NCBI GenBank assembly: GCA_045544515.1
Contig: JAZPZD010000008.1
Coordinates: 1 to 64,000 of the forward strand
Length of the DNA: 64,000 nucleotides
Direction of reading: 5' to 3'
Origin: RGIG8748 sp045544515
GTDB taxonomy: Bacteria; Bacillota; Clostridia; UMGS1810
Each line of letters starts with the position of its first letter. Within the stretch, counting starts at the first letter, position 1. The position numbers and the translations under genes were made by a program. Below the pieces are notes generated by a model. That model searched no databases. It was not told where the DNA came from and saw only the letters and a list, made by a program, of their open reading frames with translations. Positions 33,201 to 41,078 of the stretch are shown here, piece after piece.

Positions 33201-33797
33201 TCATTCAGCACCGCCTTTCTCTGTTGGGTGGTCTACATAGCACCAACTCTGTGGCGGTCTTTTTAGCGGTCTATGTCCGTCTATAATTGAGCAACAATAA
33301 TCCTCTGTGCCACATTCTGTACTGCTATAATAATGTGCCTCGCATCCATCACATTTGGGATTTTCACCGCAATACATAAAAAACTCGCTCAACTCTTTCG
33401 GCTTGTCATAGATTACAAGGTCGGATATGTGCCAAAAATAACCAATACCTTTTTCGCCCAAATATTCAAACATTTGATGGTAAGTTAATTGCGTTTTTTC
33501 ATCTACTTTGTCATAGTATTCGGGTTGTTCTTTTACCCATAAAATATGTCCTTGCTCTATCTTATCGCACACAAACTCGCCTATGACTTTGCCCATTTCT
33601 GTATGATGTGAGATGCCATTTATTGCACTATTAAATCTATGGGCTAAAAATCTTCTTTTGCTCTCTTTTGTTTGATAGATATAAACCTTAAACGGCACAT
33701 CTATCTTCGGTCTTGTTTTCCTTACCTCGACAGTTTTCTTGCCCGATGCAATAAGTTCACACCATTTTGGCTGTATGCTTATCAATACGGATTTCAC
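33201..33797 (-). CDS. ASCH/PUA-like domain protein
   Basis: A 198-residue protein starting MKSVLISIQPKWCELIASGKKTVEVRKTRP, the pattern of ASCH-type PUA-like domains (IQPKW..LI..GKKT.E.RK). These bind RNA or modified nucleotides, and in phages may counter host defence or regulate expression. The C-terminal half holds cysteines (CGENPKCDGCEAHYYS) that could bind zinc. It overlaps its upstream neighbour by four bases. Confidence 0.72.
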   Translation of the reverse strand: MKSVLISIQPKWCELIASGKKTVEVRKTRPKIDVPFKVYIYQTKESKRRFLAHRFNSAINGISHHTEMGKVIGEFVCDKIEQGHILWVKEQPEYYDKVDEKTQLTYHQMFEYLGEKGIGYFWHISDLVIYDKPKELSEFFMYCGENPKCDGCEAHYYSSTECGTEDYCCSIIDGHRPLKRPPQSWCYVDHPTEKGGAE

Positions 33798-34132
33798 TTT
33801 TCCCCACTCCCTTCAAGTGCCTTTATTCTTTCCAGTGCTTTTTCGTTATTATAGTATTGCTCTGTAATGTCAATAAGAGGACAATTCCACTTTGTTTTGT
33901 CAATATATACAACAGCATATTTTCCGTTGTGTTTGGTGGCTCTGTTGTCTAATTTTCCGTTTATAAGAACCTGTTCCACCATAGCGACAAAGGGAGTAAC
34001 TTTTACACCATTGTCAAGAAGGTAGTCTGCAAGCTCACCAAGAAGTTTTTGTGTAAATCCTATTCCAGATTCTTTCTTGAAGAAGTTGTCTAACAACTCC
34101 ACCAACCTCTTACGCTCTGCTTCTCTGTTCAT
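33794..34132 (-). CDS. Hypothetical phage early protein
   Basis: A 112-residue protein with an N-terminal helical part (AERKRLVELLDNFFKKE, FTQKLLGELADYLLDNGVKV). Short proteins of this type occur among early genes of many Clostridia phages, function unknown. It overlaps both neighbours through ATGA junctions. Confidence 0.6.
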   Translation of the reverse strand: MNREAERKRLVELLDNFFKKESGIGFTQKLLGELADYLLDNGVKVTPFVAMVEQVLINGKLDNRATKHNGKYAVVYIDKTKWNCPLIDITEQYYNNEKALERIKALEGSGEK

Positions 34133-34338
34133 TCTGCAATCCTCGCTTTCCTTTCAGCCAATAGGCATCTTTCGTCTTTTAAAACATTTCCGTTGCTGTC
34201 TGTTTCCAAAAAAGGATAAAAGACTTCGCAATATGGTTTATTGTTTTGAAAATTCAGCCTCGGACATTTATTGCTCGCGTTTCGCATACAATAAAAGCCT
34301 TTTGGGCACATCAAATCAATGTTTGCTTGTATTTTCAT
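34129..34338 (-). CDS. Small cysteine-rich phage protein
   Basis: A 69-residue protein with four or more cysteines (LMCPKGFYCMRN, NKCPRLNF, YCEVFYPFLE, RCLLAE), probably a small zinc-binding fold. AGGAGG precedes the ATG. It is co-translated with the next gene. Function unknown. Confidence 0.6.
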   Translation of the reverse strand: MKIQANIDLMCPKGFYCMRNASNKCPRLNFQNNKPYCEVFYPFLETDSNGNVLKDERCLLAERKARIAE

Positions 34339-34375
34339 TTTCTTACCTCCTGTTAAAGCGGTTTTATTGGCAAAA

Positions 34376-34747
34376 TTATAAGCGTTGCCTTATTTCAACT
34401 TTAATGTCAAACCCTTGTCTTATAATTGAATTGATTTGGCTATTCAATGCTTCTCTCACCTTGTCTGAACCTCGCCAAGAGTAATCTCCCATAACCGTTT
34501 TTATTTCTTTTTCAATCGCCTTTGATATTTTTTCATCAAACATAGCTTGAATTTTTTTGTTAATGTCTGTATGCGAAGCTGATTTAACATAACTGTCTAC
34601 AGTAGTTTTTATCATTTCGTTAATATCTTTATCTGTAAGTCCTGTTTTGGAAATTCTATCTCTTATAACTGCCCTTATCCCCAAATCTTCTATTTCTTGC
34701 ATAACAGCCTGTTTGACTAAATTTTTTACTTCCTTATCAAAATCCAT
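34376..34747 (-). CDS. Hypothetical phage protein
   Basis: A 123-residue, mostly helical, charged protein (VKNLVKQAVMQEIEDLGIRA, TGLTDKDINEMIKTTVDSY, KIQAMFDEKISKAIEKEIKT). A clear GGAGTGAG ribosome site is present. No family is recognised; it may form oligomers through coiled coils. Confidence 0.58.
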   Translation of the reverse strand: MDFDKEVKNLVKQAVMQEIEDLGIRAVIRDRISKTGLTDKDINEMIKTTVDSYVKSASHTDINKKIQAMFDEKISKAIEKEIKTVMGDYSWRGSDKVREALNSQINSIIRQGFDIKVEIRQRL

Positions 34748-34795
34748 ATTCTTCTCACTCCTTAAAATCGTTCTTTTATCCTTTGAATTGCGATT

Positions 34796-35167
34796 TTATT
34801 GTAATATCATAAATGTAAACCATATCTGTATTAAATGAATTGTTTGGTCTTGTATTAAGTTAATTTTCTTTCGGTTAGCCTTTAAATCATCGACAAAAGC
34901 GTGTATTAAAATATTTGTTATAAACACTATTACAAACATAAACGGAATACTAAAATTCGTTACATACGCTATTGGTAACATAATCATAAAAGCCCAACTA
35001 AAACTATGCATAAGCAACGCCCATATATAGTCAAATTTATATAACCTATCAGGTGCATTGTCTTTCCAATATTTTTTCTGCTTTGCAGAAGCAAGCCACC
35101 CCTGCAAATAATAATCATCTACGATATGGCAAAATATCATAAGCATAAATATAAACGACTTACTCAT
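34796..35167 (-). CDS. DUF3307-like membrane protein
   Basis: A 123-residue integral membrane protein with three or four helices: FIFMLMIFCHIVDDYYLQGW, then LLMHSFSWAFMIMLPIAYV and FMFVIVFITNILIHAFVDD. The HIVDDYYLQ and HAFVDDLKANRKKINLIQDQ motifs are characteristic of DUF3307, a family common in phages of Clostridia. A role in membrane modification or superinfection has been suggested for such genes but is unknown. Confidence 0.72.
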   Translation of the reverse strand: MSKSFIFMLMIFCHIVDDYYLQGWLASAKQKKYWKDNAPDRLYKFDYIWALLMHSFSWAFMIMLPIAYVTNFSIPFMFVIVFITNILIHAFVDDLKANRKKINLIQDQTIHLIQIWFTFMILQ

Positions 35168-35178
35168 ATCCTCACTCC

Positions 35179-35661
35179 TTATTCCTCAATATGTCCGTCT
35201 ATCAAACTGACAGAATGGTTTGTTGCGGTTTGGTCTGTGGTTTCCGTGCAAGTTCCGTGTAAGTTGCGTGTAAGTTCGTTTATTGCGTTGTCGATGTCAT
35301 CTTCATCTACAACTCGATGCTCTTTGGGAAAATCTATATAGTATGCGTGTGCTTTGATTCTGCAAACAAACTCCCTGTATGCTTCGTGTTTTACCTTTTT
35401 GTTGAGGTCAACAATATGGTCTTTTAGCCTCTCAATCTCTGCATCTTTGTAGTCAGTCTCTTCCACTAAGTTATTTTTCAATTTAAAAAGTTCGCTATTT
35501 TTTAATTGAAAGTGTTCAACTTCCTTTTTCAATTTAAAAATCTCTGCTTCTTTGTTTTTGATAACTTCAAGTAATTGAGGTACATAAAATGCACAGGGAT
35601 ATCCTTTTGTCACCGCTTCTGTTGCTTCTTGAATAATCCCATTATCTGCTAACTTTTCCAT
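35179..35661 (-). CDS. Coiled-coil phage protein
   Basis: A 160-residue protein whose middle (about residues 35-95) is a strong coiled coil (IKNKEAEIFKLKKEVEHFQL, YKDAEIERLKDHIVDLNKKV). The N-terminus holds GYPCAFYVPQLLEVIKN. It overlaps the upstream zinc-motif gene by 20 bases. Function unknown. Confidence 0.58.
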   Translation of the reverse strand: MEKLADNGIIQEATEAVTKGYPCAFYVPQLLEVIKNKEAEIFKLKKEVEHFQLKNSELFKLKNNLVEETDYKDAEIERLKDHIVDLNKKVKHEAYREFVCRIKAHAYYIDFPKEHRVVDEDDIDNAINELTRNLHGTCTETTDQTATNHSVSLIDGHIEE

Positions 35662-35902
35662 AATCGCTCCTTATCTTCCTGCCACATCTACTGCAATAAG
35701 TATCTCTGGCACATATTACCTCTTTGCACGCACCGCACATATAAATGCTCCCGTATCTGTGTACATATTTCACTTCCGGCTTTTTAGGTATTTGTTTTAT
35801 AAGTGCCTTTTTACACACCTTTAGACACTCGGTCCATTGCTTATGAAATTTGCCCTCTTTGATATGGCTTGAAACCATTATTAATGCTTGTAAAATACTC
35901 AT
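35642..35902 (-). CDS. Small zinc-ribbon phage protein
   Basis: An 86-residue basic protein ending in a zinc ribbon: YMCGACKEVICARDTYCSRCGRKI. It is coupled to the helicase-methyltransferase gene by a four-base overlap at 35899-35902. It could assist that enzyme in DNA binding, by context only. Confidence 0.6.
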   Translation of the reverse strand: MSILQALIMVSSHIKEGKFHKQWTECLKVCKKALIKQIPKKPEVKYVHRYGSIYMCGACKEVICARDTYCSRCGRKIRSDYGKVSR

Positions 35903-38415
35903 TTGTTACCCTCCGTTCCTGTAGCATCTATAAAGTCAAACATTGTAATTTGATTATCCTTGTTTTCTTCTGCCTGTAGGTACCCAACTCCATCACGGAA
36001 GTAATCCGGATTAAGTTCAGAAGCATATCCCCTACGGTTCATTTGAAGAGCCACAAGAGGTACTGTCATAAGTCCGCCAAATGGGTCATATACCAAATCT
36101 CCCTCGTTTGAGTATCGGCCTATAATTCTCTCAACTATATCCAACTGTAAAGGACACACATGCAGCTGTTGGTTTTTTTGGTTCTGTGTTGTGTTAAGCG
36201 TTCTCATTCGATTTATATCATCCCATATGCTATCAGACCAAGAGCCAGGCGCCACCACCATAAAAGTTGCAGGCAATTTATCATCTGTATCTAACTCTTT
36301 GGCAAGCTTTACATGCTCATCATAACTGTATACATTGTCTCTGCTGTACTTTCTGTACACTTTCTGCAAATCGCTCACAGGGAAATTTTTCAGCTCTTCT
36401 TTGCTTATAAGCCTATTTCCGCTGCTACGATAAAACGCATGCGCATCTATCTGCCACTGTGCTCTTGTATAATCCTCTTTGGACTTTTGCACCGGCTCAT
36501 CTGCATATGCTTTGCTATGGTCTGTTGGAAGTTTACGAAAGAGAAGTATGTACTCAGGACAACCGACTCCCATTTTGGTACCGTCTTTGCATTGTTCGGA
36601 CCAGCCAAGGCGATATGTTTGGTTGTTTTCCCTTACAACATCAGTAAGAACAACAATCCTTCCCATATACTTAAATCCGTGTTTTAAATAATGAAATACT
36701 GTCATTTCGGAAAACGGATCTATTGTCGGCATTCCGTCACCGGTTGCATTACCAAATAATACTCTGTCTTTTACGTGTATGGCCGCAACTCTTCCGGGTT
36801 TTAAAACCCGAAGCAATTCGGGTGTAAGATAATCCATTTGTTCAAAGAACTTATCATTATCTTCGTTGTGCCCAAAATCATTGTAGCTTGGTGTATACTC
36901 ATAATGATTTGAAAATGGTATTGATGTATGTATCAAATCAACAGAATTACTATCCATACTTGCTGTTTCAGCAACACAGTCGTTAAGGCACGCTGTAAAT
37001 CTCTTTCCCTGTACTTTCACTCTTTCCACTCCTATCGAACGGCTCATTTTTTGAGTCAGTATTTTATTTGATAATCCGTTTTTTATAACAAGCTGTTGCA
37101 TCTTTTCGCATTGGTAATCAAAGCGTTTCCACTTCGCCATAAGCTCATCTAATACATTCTGCTCTTTTTCGGTGTATATGATATCGATTATTACTTCTTT
37201 TGTCTGCAAAAATCTGTATATACGGTGTACCGCTTGTATAAAGTCATTAAACTTATAATCTATACCAAGAAATATCGCTCTGTGACAATACTTTTGAAAA
37301 TTACAACCTTGACCGCTTATCTGCTTTTTGGTTGCAAGAAGTCTTGTTTTTCCCTCTGCAAAGTCTATAATCCTCTGTTCCCTTATGTCTAAATCCAATG
37401 AACCATATACTTCTACTGCTTCGGGAAGAGCCTTCTTTATAGCGTGTCTTTCGCTCTCTAAATCGTGCCACAAAATAAAGTGTTCTCCTGGATGCTCGTT
37501 TACTATCTTAACCATAGCATCTATTCTGTCGGATAAACTCTCTCTTTTTTCTTTTGCTTCGGAGGCTAACCCTTCTGCTACAGACAAATCAAACTGCACC
37601 TGGCCGGTCTTCTTATCTTCTGTTATATGATTTCTCATATTGAGCTTGTGATAATTGATTATAAGCTCTGGAAGCTCATAGCCTTCATCTTCATAGCCTA
37701 AATCAGATGGTTTTGACAAAAACAATGCCCAGCTTGATACCCATAGCCAAAACTCCTCTTCTTTATGAGGATAAATGGTAAGATTATTTGCCTTGGTACT
37801 ATCACGCTTAAAAAACCTTGTAAGCGCCTGCCCTGTATCCATTACCTCTAAAAAGCCTGCATAATGGATTATTTCTTTGTACTTATTTGGATCGGGTGTT
37901 GCTGTTGCAACAAGTTTGTATTTAACACCTTTGAATTTATCCAAAAAGGTTTGATATGTCTTACTTCCAAACGAACGCAGTACCGATGCTTCGTCAAGAC
38001 TTACGGCCGTAAAGTATGTGGGGTCTATATCTCCGTCTCTTACCCTCTCATAGTTTGTAAGCAATATGTCAGCTGTACTGTTTTTTATTTCTTCCATATT
38101 TCGTACATATTGCGGTTTTTCAATGCCCAAAAGCTCAACGGCATCATGTGTAAATTCTTGTTTAACACCAAGCGGAAGTATTATAAGAGCTTGTCCGCCC
38201 TCGTGCTTTACTGCTTGACGGCAAAACTCAAGTTCCTGTACTGTTTTACCAAGACCAAATTTTTCAAACAATGCCCGTCTTCCGCCTTTTAGTGCCCACT
38301 TAACAGCATCTTTCTGATGAGGCTTTAATGCTGGGCTTAATTCACTAACATCTATATCAAAACCGCTATCAGCTGCTATGCATATTTTTGTGTGTAGAAA
38401 ATCATTGTAATTCAT
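35899..38415 (-). CDS. Fused SNF2/DEAD-type helicase and DNA methyltransferase
   Basis: An 838-residue two-part enzyme. Residues about 25-450 form a superfamily 2 ATPase: KPHQKDAVKWALKGGRRAL, EKFGLGKTVQELEF (Walker A), SLDEASVL (DEAx-type Walker B), VATATPDP (motif III), and a C-terminal helicase half with ISGQGCNFQKYCHRAIF and QAVHRIYR (motifs V-VI). Residues about 475-825 are an N4/N6-adenine or cytosine methyltransferase: VDLIHTSIPF replaces the usual D/S-PP-Y, and VYDPFGGLMTVPLVALQMNRRG is the SAM-binding motif. Phages use such genes for replication and to hide from restriction. AGGAGG precedes the ATG. Confidence 0.88.
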   Translation of the reverse strand: MNYNDFLHTKICIAADSGFDIDVSELSPALKPHQKDAVKWALKGGRRALFEKFGLGKTVQELEFCRQAVKHEGGQALIILPLGVKQEFTHDAVELLGIEKPQYVRNMEEIKNSTADILLTNYERVRDGDIDPTYFTAVSLDEASVLRSFGSKTYQTFLDKFKGVKYKLVATATPDPNKYKEIIHYAGFLEVMDTGQALTRFFKRDSTKANNLTIYPHKEEEFWLWVSSWALFLSKPSDLGYEDEGYELPELIINYHKLNMRNHITEDKKTGQVQFDLSVAEGLASEAKEKRESLSDRIDAMVKIVNEHPGEHFILWHDLESERHAIKKALPEAVEVYGSLDLDIREQRIIDFAEGKTRLLATKKQISGQGCNFQKYCHRAIFLGIDYKFNDFIQAVHRIYRFLQTKEVIIDIIYTEKEQNVLDELMAKWKRFDYQCEKMQQLVIKNGLSNKILTQKMSRSIGVERVKVQGKRFTACLNDCVAETASMDSNSVDLIHTSIPFSNHYEYTPSYNDFGHNEDNDKFFEQMDYLTPELLRVLKPGRVAAIHVKDRVLFGNATGDGMPTIDPFSEMTVFHYLKHGFKYMGRIVVLTDVVRENNQTYRLGWSEQCKDGTKMGVGCPEYILLFRKLPTDHSKAYADEPVQKSKEDYTRAQWQIDAHAFYRSSGNRLISKEELKNFPVSDLQKVYRKYSRDNVYSYDEHVKLAKELDTDDKLPATFMVVAPGSWSDSIWDDINRMRTLNTTQNQKNQQLHVCPLQLDIVERIIGRYSNEGDLVYDPFGGLMTVPLVALQMNRRGYASELNPDYFRDGVGYLQAEENKDNQITMFDFIDATGTEGNK

Positions 38416-38426
38416 ATAGTAACCTC

Positions 38427-39200
38427 CTATACCGCATTGGTCTTATACAGCCGCAAGAGAATATAATAATCTCCGTTATATTCGTTTTTTTGTGACTGTA
38501 TCTCTGACAATGCATATTCATTAAGATTTGTTATGTATCCCGGATAAATATCTTTAATGTTCTCAAGCATATTCTGCTCTGCCTGTTCGTGTATTCTTTT
38601 GGCACTTACCCGGGATATCCTATAATCGTTATGTCTTTCTATAGGCTTTTTGAGATTTTTGGAGCAGGACCATCGTCTATATGTAAGCGGTTTATCCTTT
38701 AAGTCATAATGAACAAGACCTGCGACACCATTCTCTGTAAATTTAAGTGCCTTTGTATTTGCATATCCACAGCCCCAAAGCTGCTCAAGCTCTGTTCTGT
38801 CTACACCGCCGGACATAAATGCATGGAAATGTATACGGTCCGTTCTCTCGCCTCTTTCCATTACCCAGATGTATTTAAGCTCTATATCCTTTTTAAAATA
38901 CAATCTCTTGGCTCTACGGAAGAAATTCTGTATATCTTTCTTGGCAGTTGTCTCATCTATGGGAATATGCTCTTTATCGTATGTAAAGGTTACCTCGTAA
39001 TCCTTTTGTCTAAAATTGGTATGTACAAGCCTTACAAGTTTCCTCTTTGCATTTTCGGCATTGAGCTTTGCCTGTGTTTCTGATGTTGGATTTCTCTTTG
39101 TGGGTGATCTGCCCTTTGCCTTTGGGTATACAGGATAGATTTGTATATCCATATAGTCACCGCACAAGTATTTTTTCTCTCTGTAATAATACCGCCGCAT
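38427..39200 (-). CDS. HUH-type Rep-like rolling-circle replication initiator
   Basis: A 257-residue protein with the two HUH-endonuclease motifs: a metal-binding HUH motif (RIHFHAFMSGG) and a downstream tyrosine motif (GLVHYDLKDKPL), preceded by a strand-helix unit (VTFTYDKEHIP; IQNFFRRAKRLYF; YIWVMERGERTD). This is the layout of Rep proteins of small ssDNA phages and plasmids. In a tailed prophage it may nick the origin to start replication. The ATG at 39200 follows GTGAGG; an ATG at 39152 is also possible. It lies 11 bases before the helicase-methyltransferase gene. Confidence 0.78.
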   Translation of the reverse strand: MRRYYYREKKYLCGDYMDIQIYPVYPKAKGRSPTKRNPTSETQAKLNAENAKRKLVRLVHTNFRQKDYEVTFTYDKEHIPIDETTAKKDIQNFFRRAKRLYFKKDIELKYIWVMERGERTDRIHFHAFMSGGVDRTELEQLWGCGYANTKALKFTENGVAGLVHYDLKDKPLTYRRWSCSKNLKKPIERHNDYRISRVSAKRIHEQAEQNMLENIKDIYPGYITNLNEYALSEIQSQKNEYNGDYYILLRLYKTNAV

Positions 39201-39350
39201 TTTGTCCTCACTTTCTGTATGGTTGATTACTTAATATTCCCATACGAGCCTTTAAATGCCCCGCCGGACATTTAAAAATTTGACATTTGCACCGATATAT
39301 GATACAATAAGTATGTGTTCTTATATATGGTGCAAACTGTATATATGCCT

Positions 39351-39378
39351 GAGACTATCGAGGGGTTTCGATAGTCTC
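39351..39378. terminator. Strong hairpin between the 58-residue gene and rep
   Basis: An 11-base perfect stem (39351-39361 with 39368-39378) with a 6-base loop is followed by a T-rich run on the plus strand. No plus-strand gene is nearby, so it may be structural, an origin element or a barrier. Confidence 0.55.
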
Positions 39379-39384
39379 TTTTCT

Positions 39385-39561
39385 TTATCCTCTTTTTATA
39401 ATCCACCACACAACCGGCAGAAACAAAACAACTATTTCCCCACCGATTGCACTGCAACCACGAATTGCGCAAGCAACATTGTTTAAAACCGTAAAAAGCA
39501 TTATAAGAACAAGCGCCATACAAACAAATTTTAAAACATTCTTAAGTGTTCTTTCGTACAT
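39385..39561 (-). CDS. 58-residue membrane protein
   Basis: The frame from ATG 39561 (after GGAGAG) to TAA 39385 encodes one or two membrane helices (MALVLIMLFTVLNNVAC; IVVLFLPVVWWIIKR). It belongs to the series of tiny membrane proteins in the early region. Function unknown. Confidence 0.6.
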   Translation of the reverse strand: MYERTLKNVLKFVCMALVLIMLFTVLNNVACAIRGCSAIGGEIVVLFLPVVWWIIKRG

Positions 39562-39571
39562 AGTAACTCTC

Positions 39572-39910
39572 CTAACAATTATATTTGGCTACATACTGGC
39601 CGTAAGTAAGACCGCACTCTCTTGCGAGTTTGTTAATCTGTGCTGCAGACAAAACGATCTTTTGAGGTGCTTTTGGAACCGTTTGCCGTCTGCCGTTCGC
39701 TTTGAGCCTGCAAAGTTCTGAACAATACTTTCTTCTGCGTTCTGCATCAAACAGAACTCCGCACCACGAACAAGTAAATGCTTTTTGCATACCTTTTGTA
39801 TTAAATGCCCGTTGACATTTTTCGCTACAATATTTCTGTGCGTTCTTTACCGTTTTGAACTTCTTTCTGCAATACGGACACTCTATCTCGATTGGTGTTG
39901 CTCTATTCAT
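39572..39910 (-). CDS. Double zinc-finger phage protein
   Basis: A 112-residue protein with two related cysteine fingers: IECPYCRKKFKT with YCSEKCQRAF, and FTCSWCGVLFDA with YCSELCRLKAN, like DUF2116/HNH-associated zinc ribbons. A C-terminal helix (VLSAAQINKLARECGLTYGQ) follows. It probably binds nucleic acid or phage protein partners; exact role unknown. Confidence 0.65.
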   Translation of the reverse strand: MNRATPIEIECPYCRKKFKTVKNAQKYCSEKCQRAFNTKGMQKAFTCSWCGVLFDAERRRKYCSELCRLKANGRRQTVPKAPQKIVLSAAQINKLARECGLTYGQYVAKYNC

Positions 39911-39921
39911 AAAAACCTCTC

Positions 39922-40074
39922 CTATTTTAAAATTACTGCCATATTAAGTACGGCGCCCGCAAAATAATACATCGCTAAAAATATATCTGCTTTAGCAGCT
40001 GACCATATGCCTGCTCCCAGATGCAAGATTATAATAAGTAATGCAAATGGATTGGATAGTAATTTACCTAACAT
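39922..40074 (-). CDS. 50-residue membrane protein
   Basis: The frame from ATG 40074 (after GAGTGAGG) to TAG 39922 encodes a hydrophobic protein (ALLIIILHLGAGIWSAAK, then YFAGAVLNMAVILK). Its stop lies at the ribosome site of the zinc-finger gene. Function unknown. Confidence 0.55.
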   Translation of the reverse strand: MLGKLLSNPFALLIIILHLGAGIWSAAKADIFLAMYYFAGAVLNMAVILK

Positions 40075-40082
40075 CTATATCC

Positions 40083-41078
40083 TCACTCTTTTATGTACTG
40101 CTTACAAAGAGAATTGAGAGCAGATGTAAGCTTTTTGCAGGTTTCCGCATCTTTTACTTCGCCAAGAGCCTTTGATAGATTAAACAGACAATTCTGTGCC
40201 TGGTCAAATATAGCTTTGAAAGTTGCAACTGCGGGATCTGCCATCTGTACCTGTTTCTTAAGGTCTTCAAGCTGGGATTGAGCTTTTTTCTTTTCATATT
40301 CTGCATCCTGCATATCGAGTTGAGCTTTTTGGAGTTTGCCATTTACTTCTGCAAGGCTCTCTTCTAATTGCTTTTTAAAGGCTTCTGACGCATTGGCATC
40401 TGCTTCAGCTTTGAGCCTTGCCATATCATCGGGAGACAATGTCGGGTTCTTTTTTAGCATCTCATAGCGGTCTTTTGCCTTTTTCTCGGATTCTTTTGCT
40501 TTGTCAAGCTGTTTTGTGAGCTTGTCCACCATTGCCTTGGCTTCCTCGGACTGTGTGGTGAGGTTGGATATAGTTTGATTAGCTTTATTCACAGCATCGG
40601 TCAGCTCATCGGTCTTTTCTGCTTTTTTTAGTGCCTCATCTCTCTCTTTAATGAGCCTGTCGAGTTCTCTTGTAGACATATCCTCAACATTGTTGTCATT
40701 TACAAAGGCTTCTCTTTCTTCTTCGGGAAGAGCAAGGAGCTTTAAAGCCTTGGTATAAGTGAGTTTGCCAAGCGTTTGCGAATTCATTTCCGCACCAAAA
40801 AAGCCTATCTGCTCATTGCCGTATTCAGCATATAACCTCATAAGATTATTTGCGGTAGACTGTGAAAACTCTGTCTTTTCTTTAAGCCAGGTTCCCCACT
40901 CGCCATACGGGAGCATTGCCTTGGCTTCCTCAAGTCTTCTGCCTACCTCTATTGCGTATGTAAGAGCGAGACTTCTTGCCTGCATACAAATCATTTTTAT
41001 TTCATTTGTAACAACATCTATATTCCTGCTATCTGCTGCCACCTCGTTATGCGGCATGCTTGCTATTGCGTTTTCCAT
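40083..41078 (-). CDS. DUF3102 family phage protein
   Basis: A 331-residue protein. The N-terminal 130 residues match DUF3102 (YAIEVGRRLEEAKAMLPYGEWGTWL, FSQSTANNLMRLYAEYG), a helical domain found in phages and conjugative elements. The rest is a long coiled coil (ANQTISNLTTQSEEAKAMVD). It may act as a replication or partition accessory, but its function is not established. It overlaps the PcfJ-like gene. Confidence 0.78.
   Translation of the reverse strand: MENAIASMPHNEVAADSRNIDVVTNEIKMICMQARSLALTYAIEVGRRLEEAKAMLPYGEWGTWLKEKTEFSQSTANNLMRLYAEYGNEQIGFFGAEMNSQTLGKLTYTKALKLLALPEEEREAFVNDNNVEDMSTRELDRLIKERDEALKKAEKTDELTDAVNKANQTISNLTTQSEEAKAMVDKLTKQLDKAKESEKKAKDRYEMLKKNPTLSPDDMARLKAEADANASEAFKKQLEESLAEVNGKLQKAQLDMQDAEYEKKKAQSQLEDLKKQVQMADPAVATFKAIFDQAQNCLFNLSKALGEVKDAETCKKLTSALNSLCKQYIKE

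Noticed and set aside
33133..33204. 23-codon minus-strand frame overlapping the ASCH gene stop
   Set aside because: Very short, no ribosome site of its own, and overlaps the ribosome site and start of the next gene.
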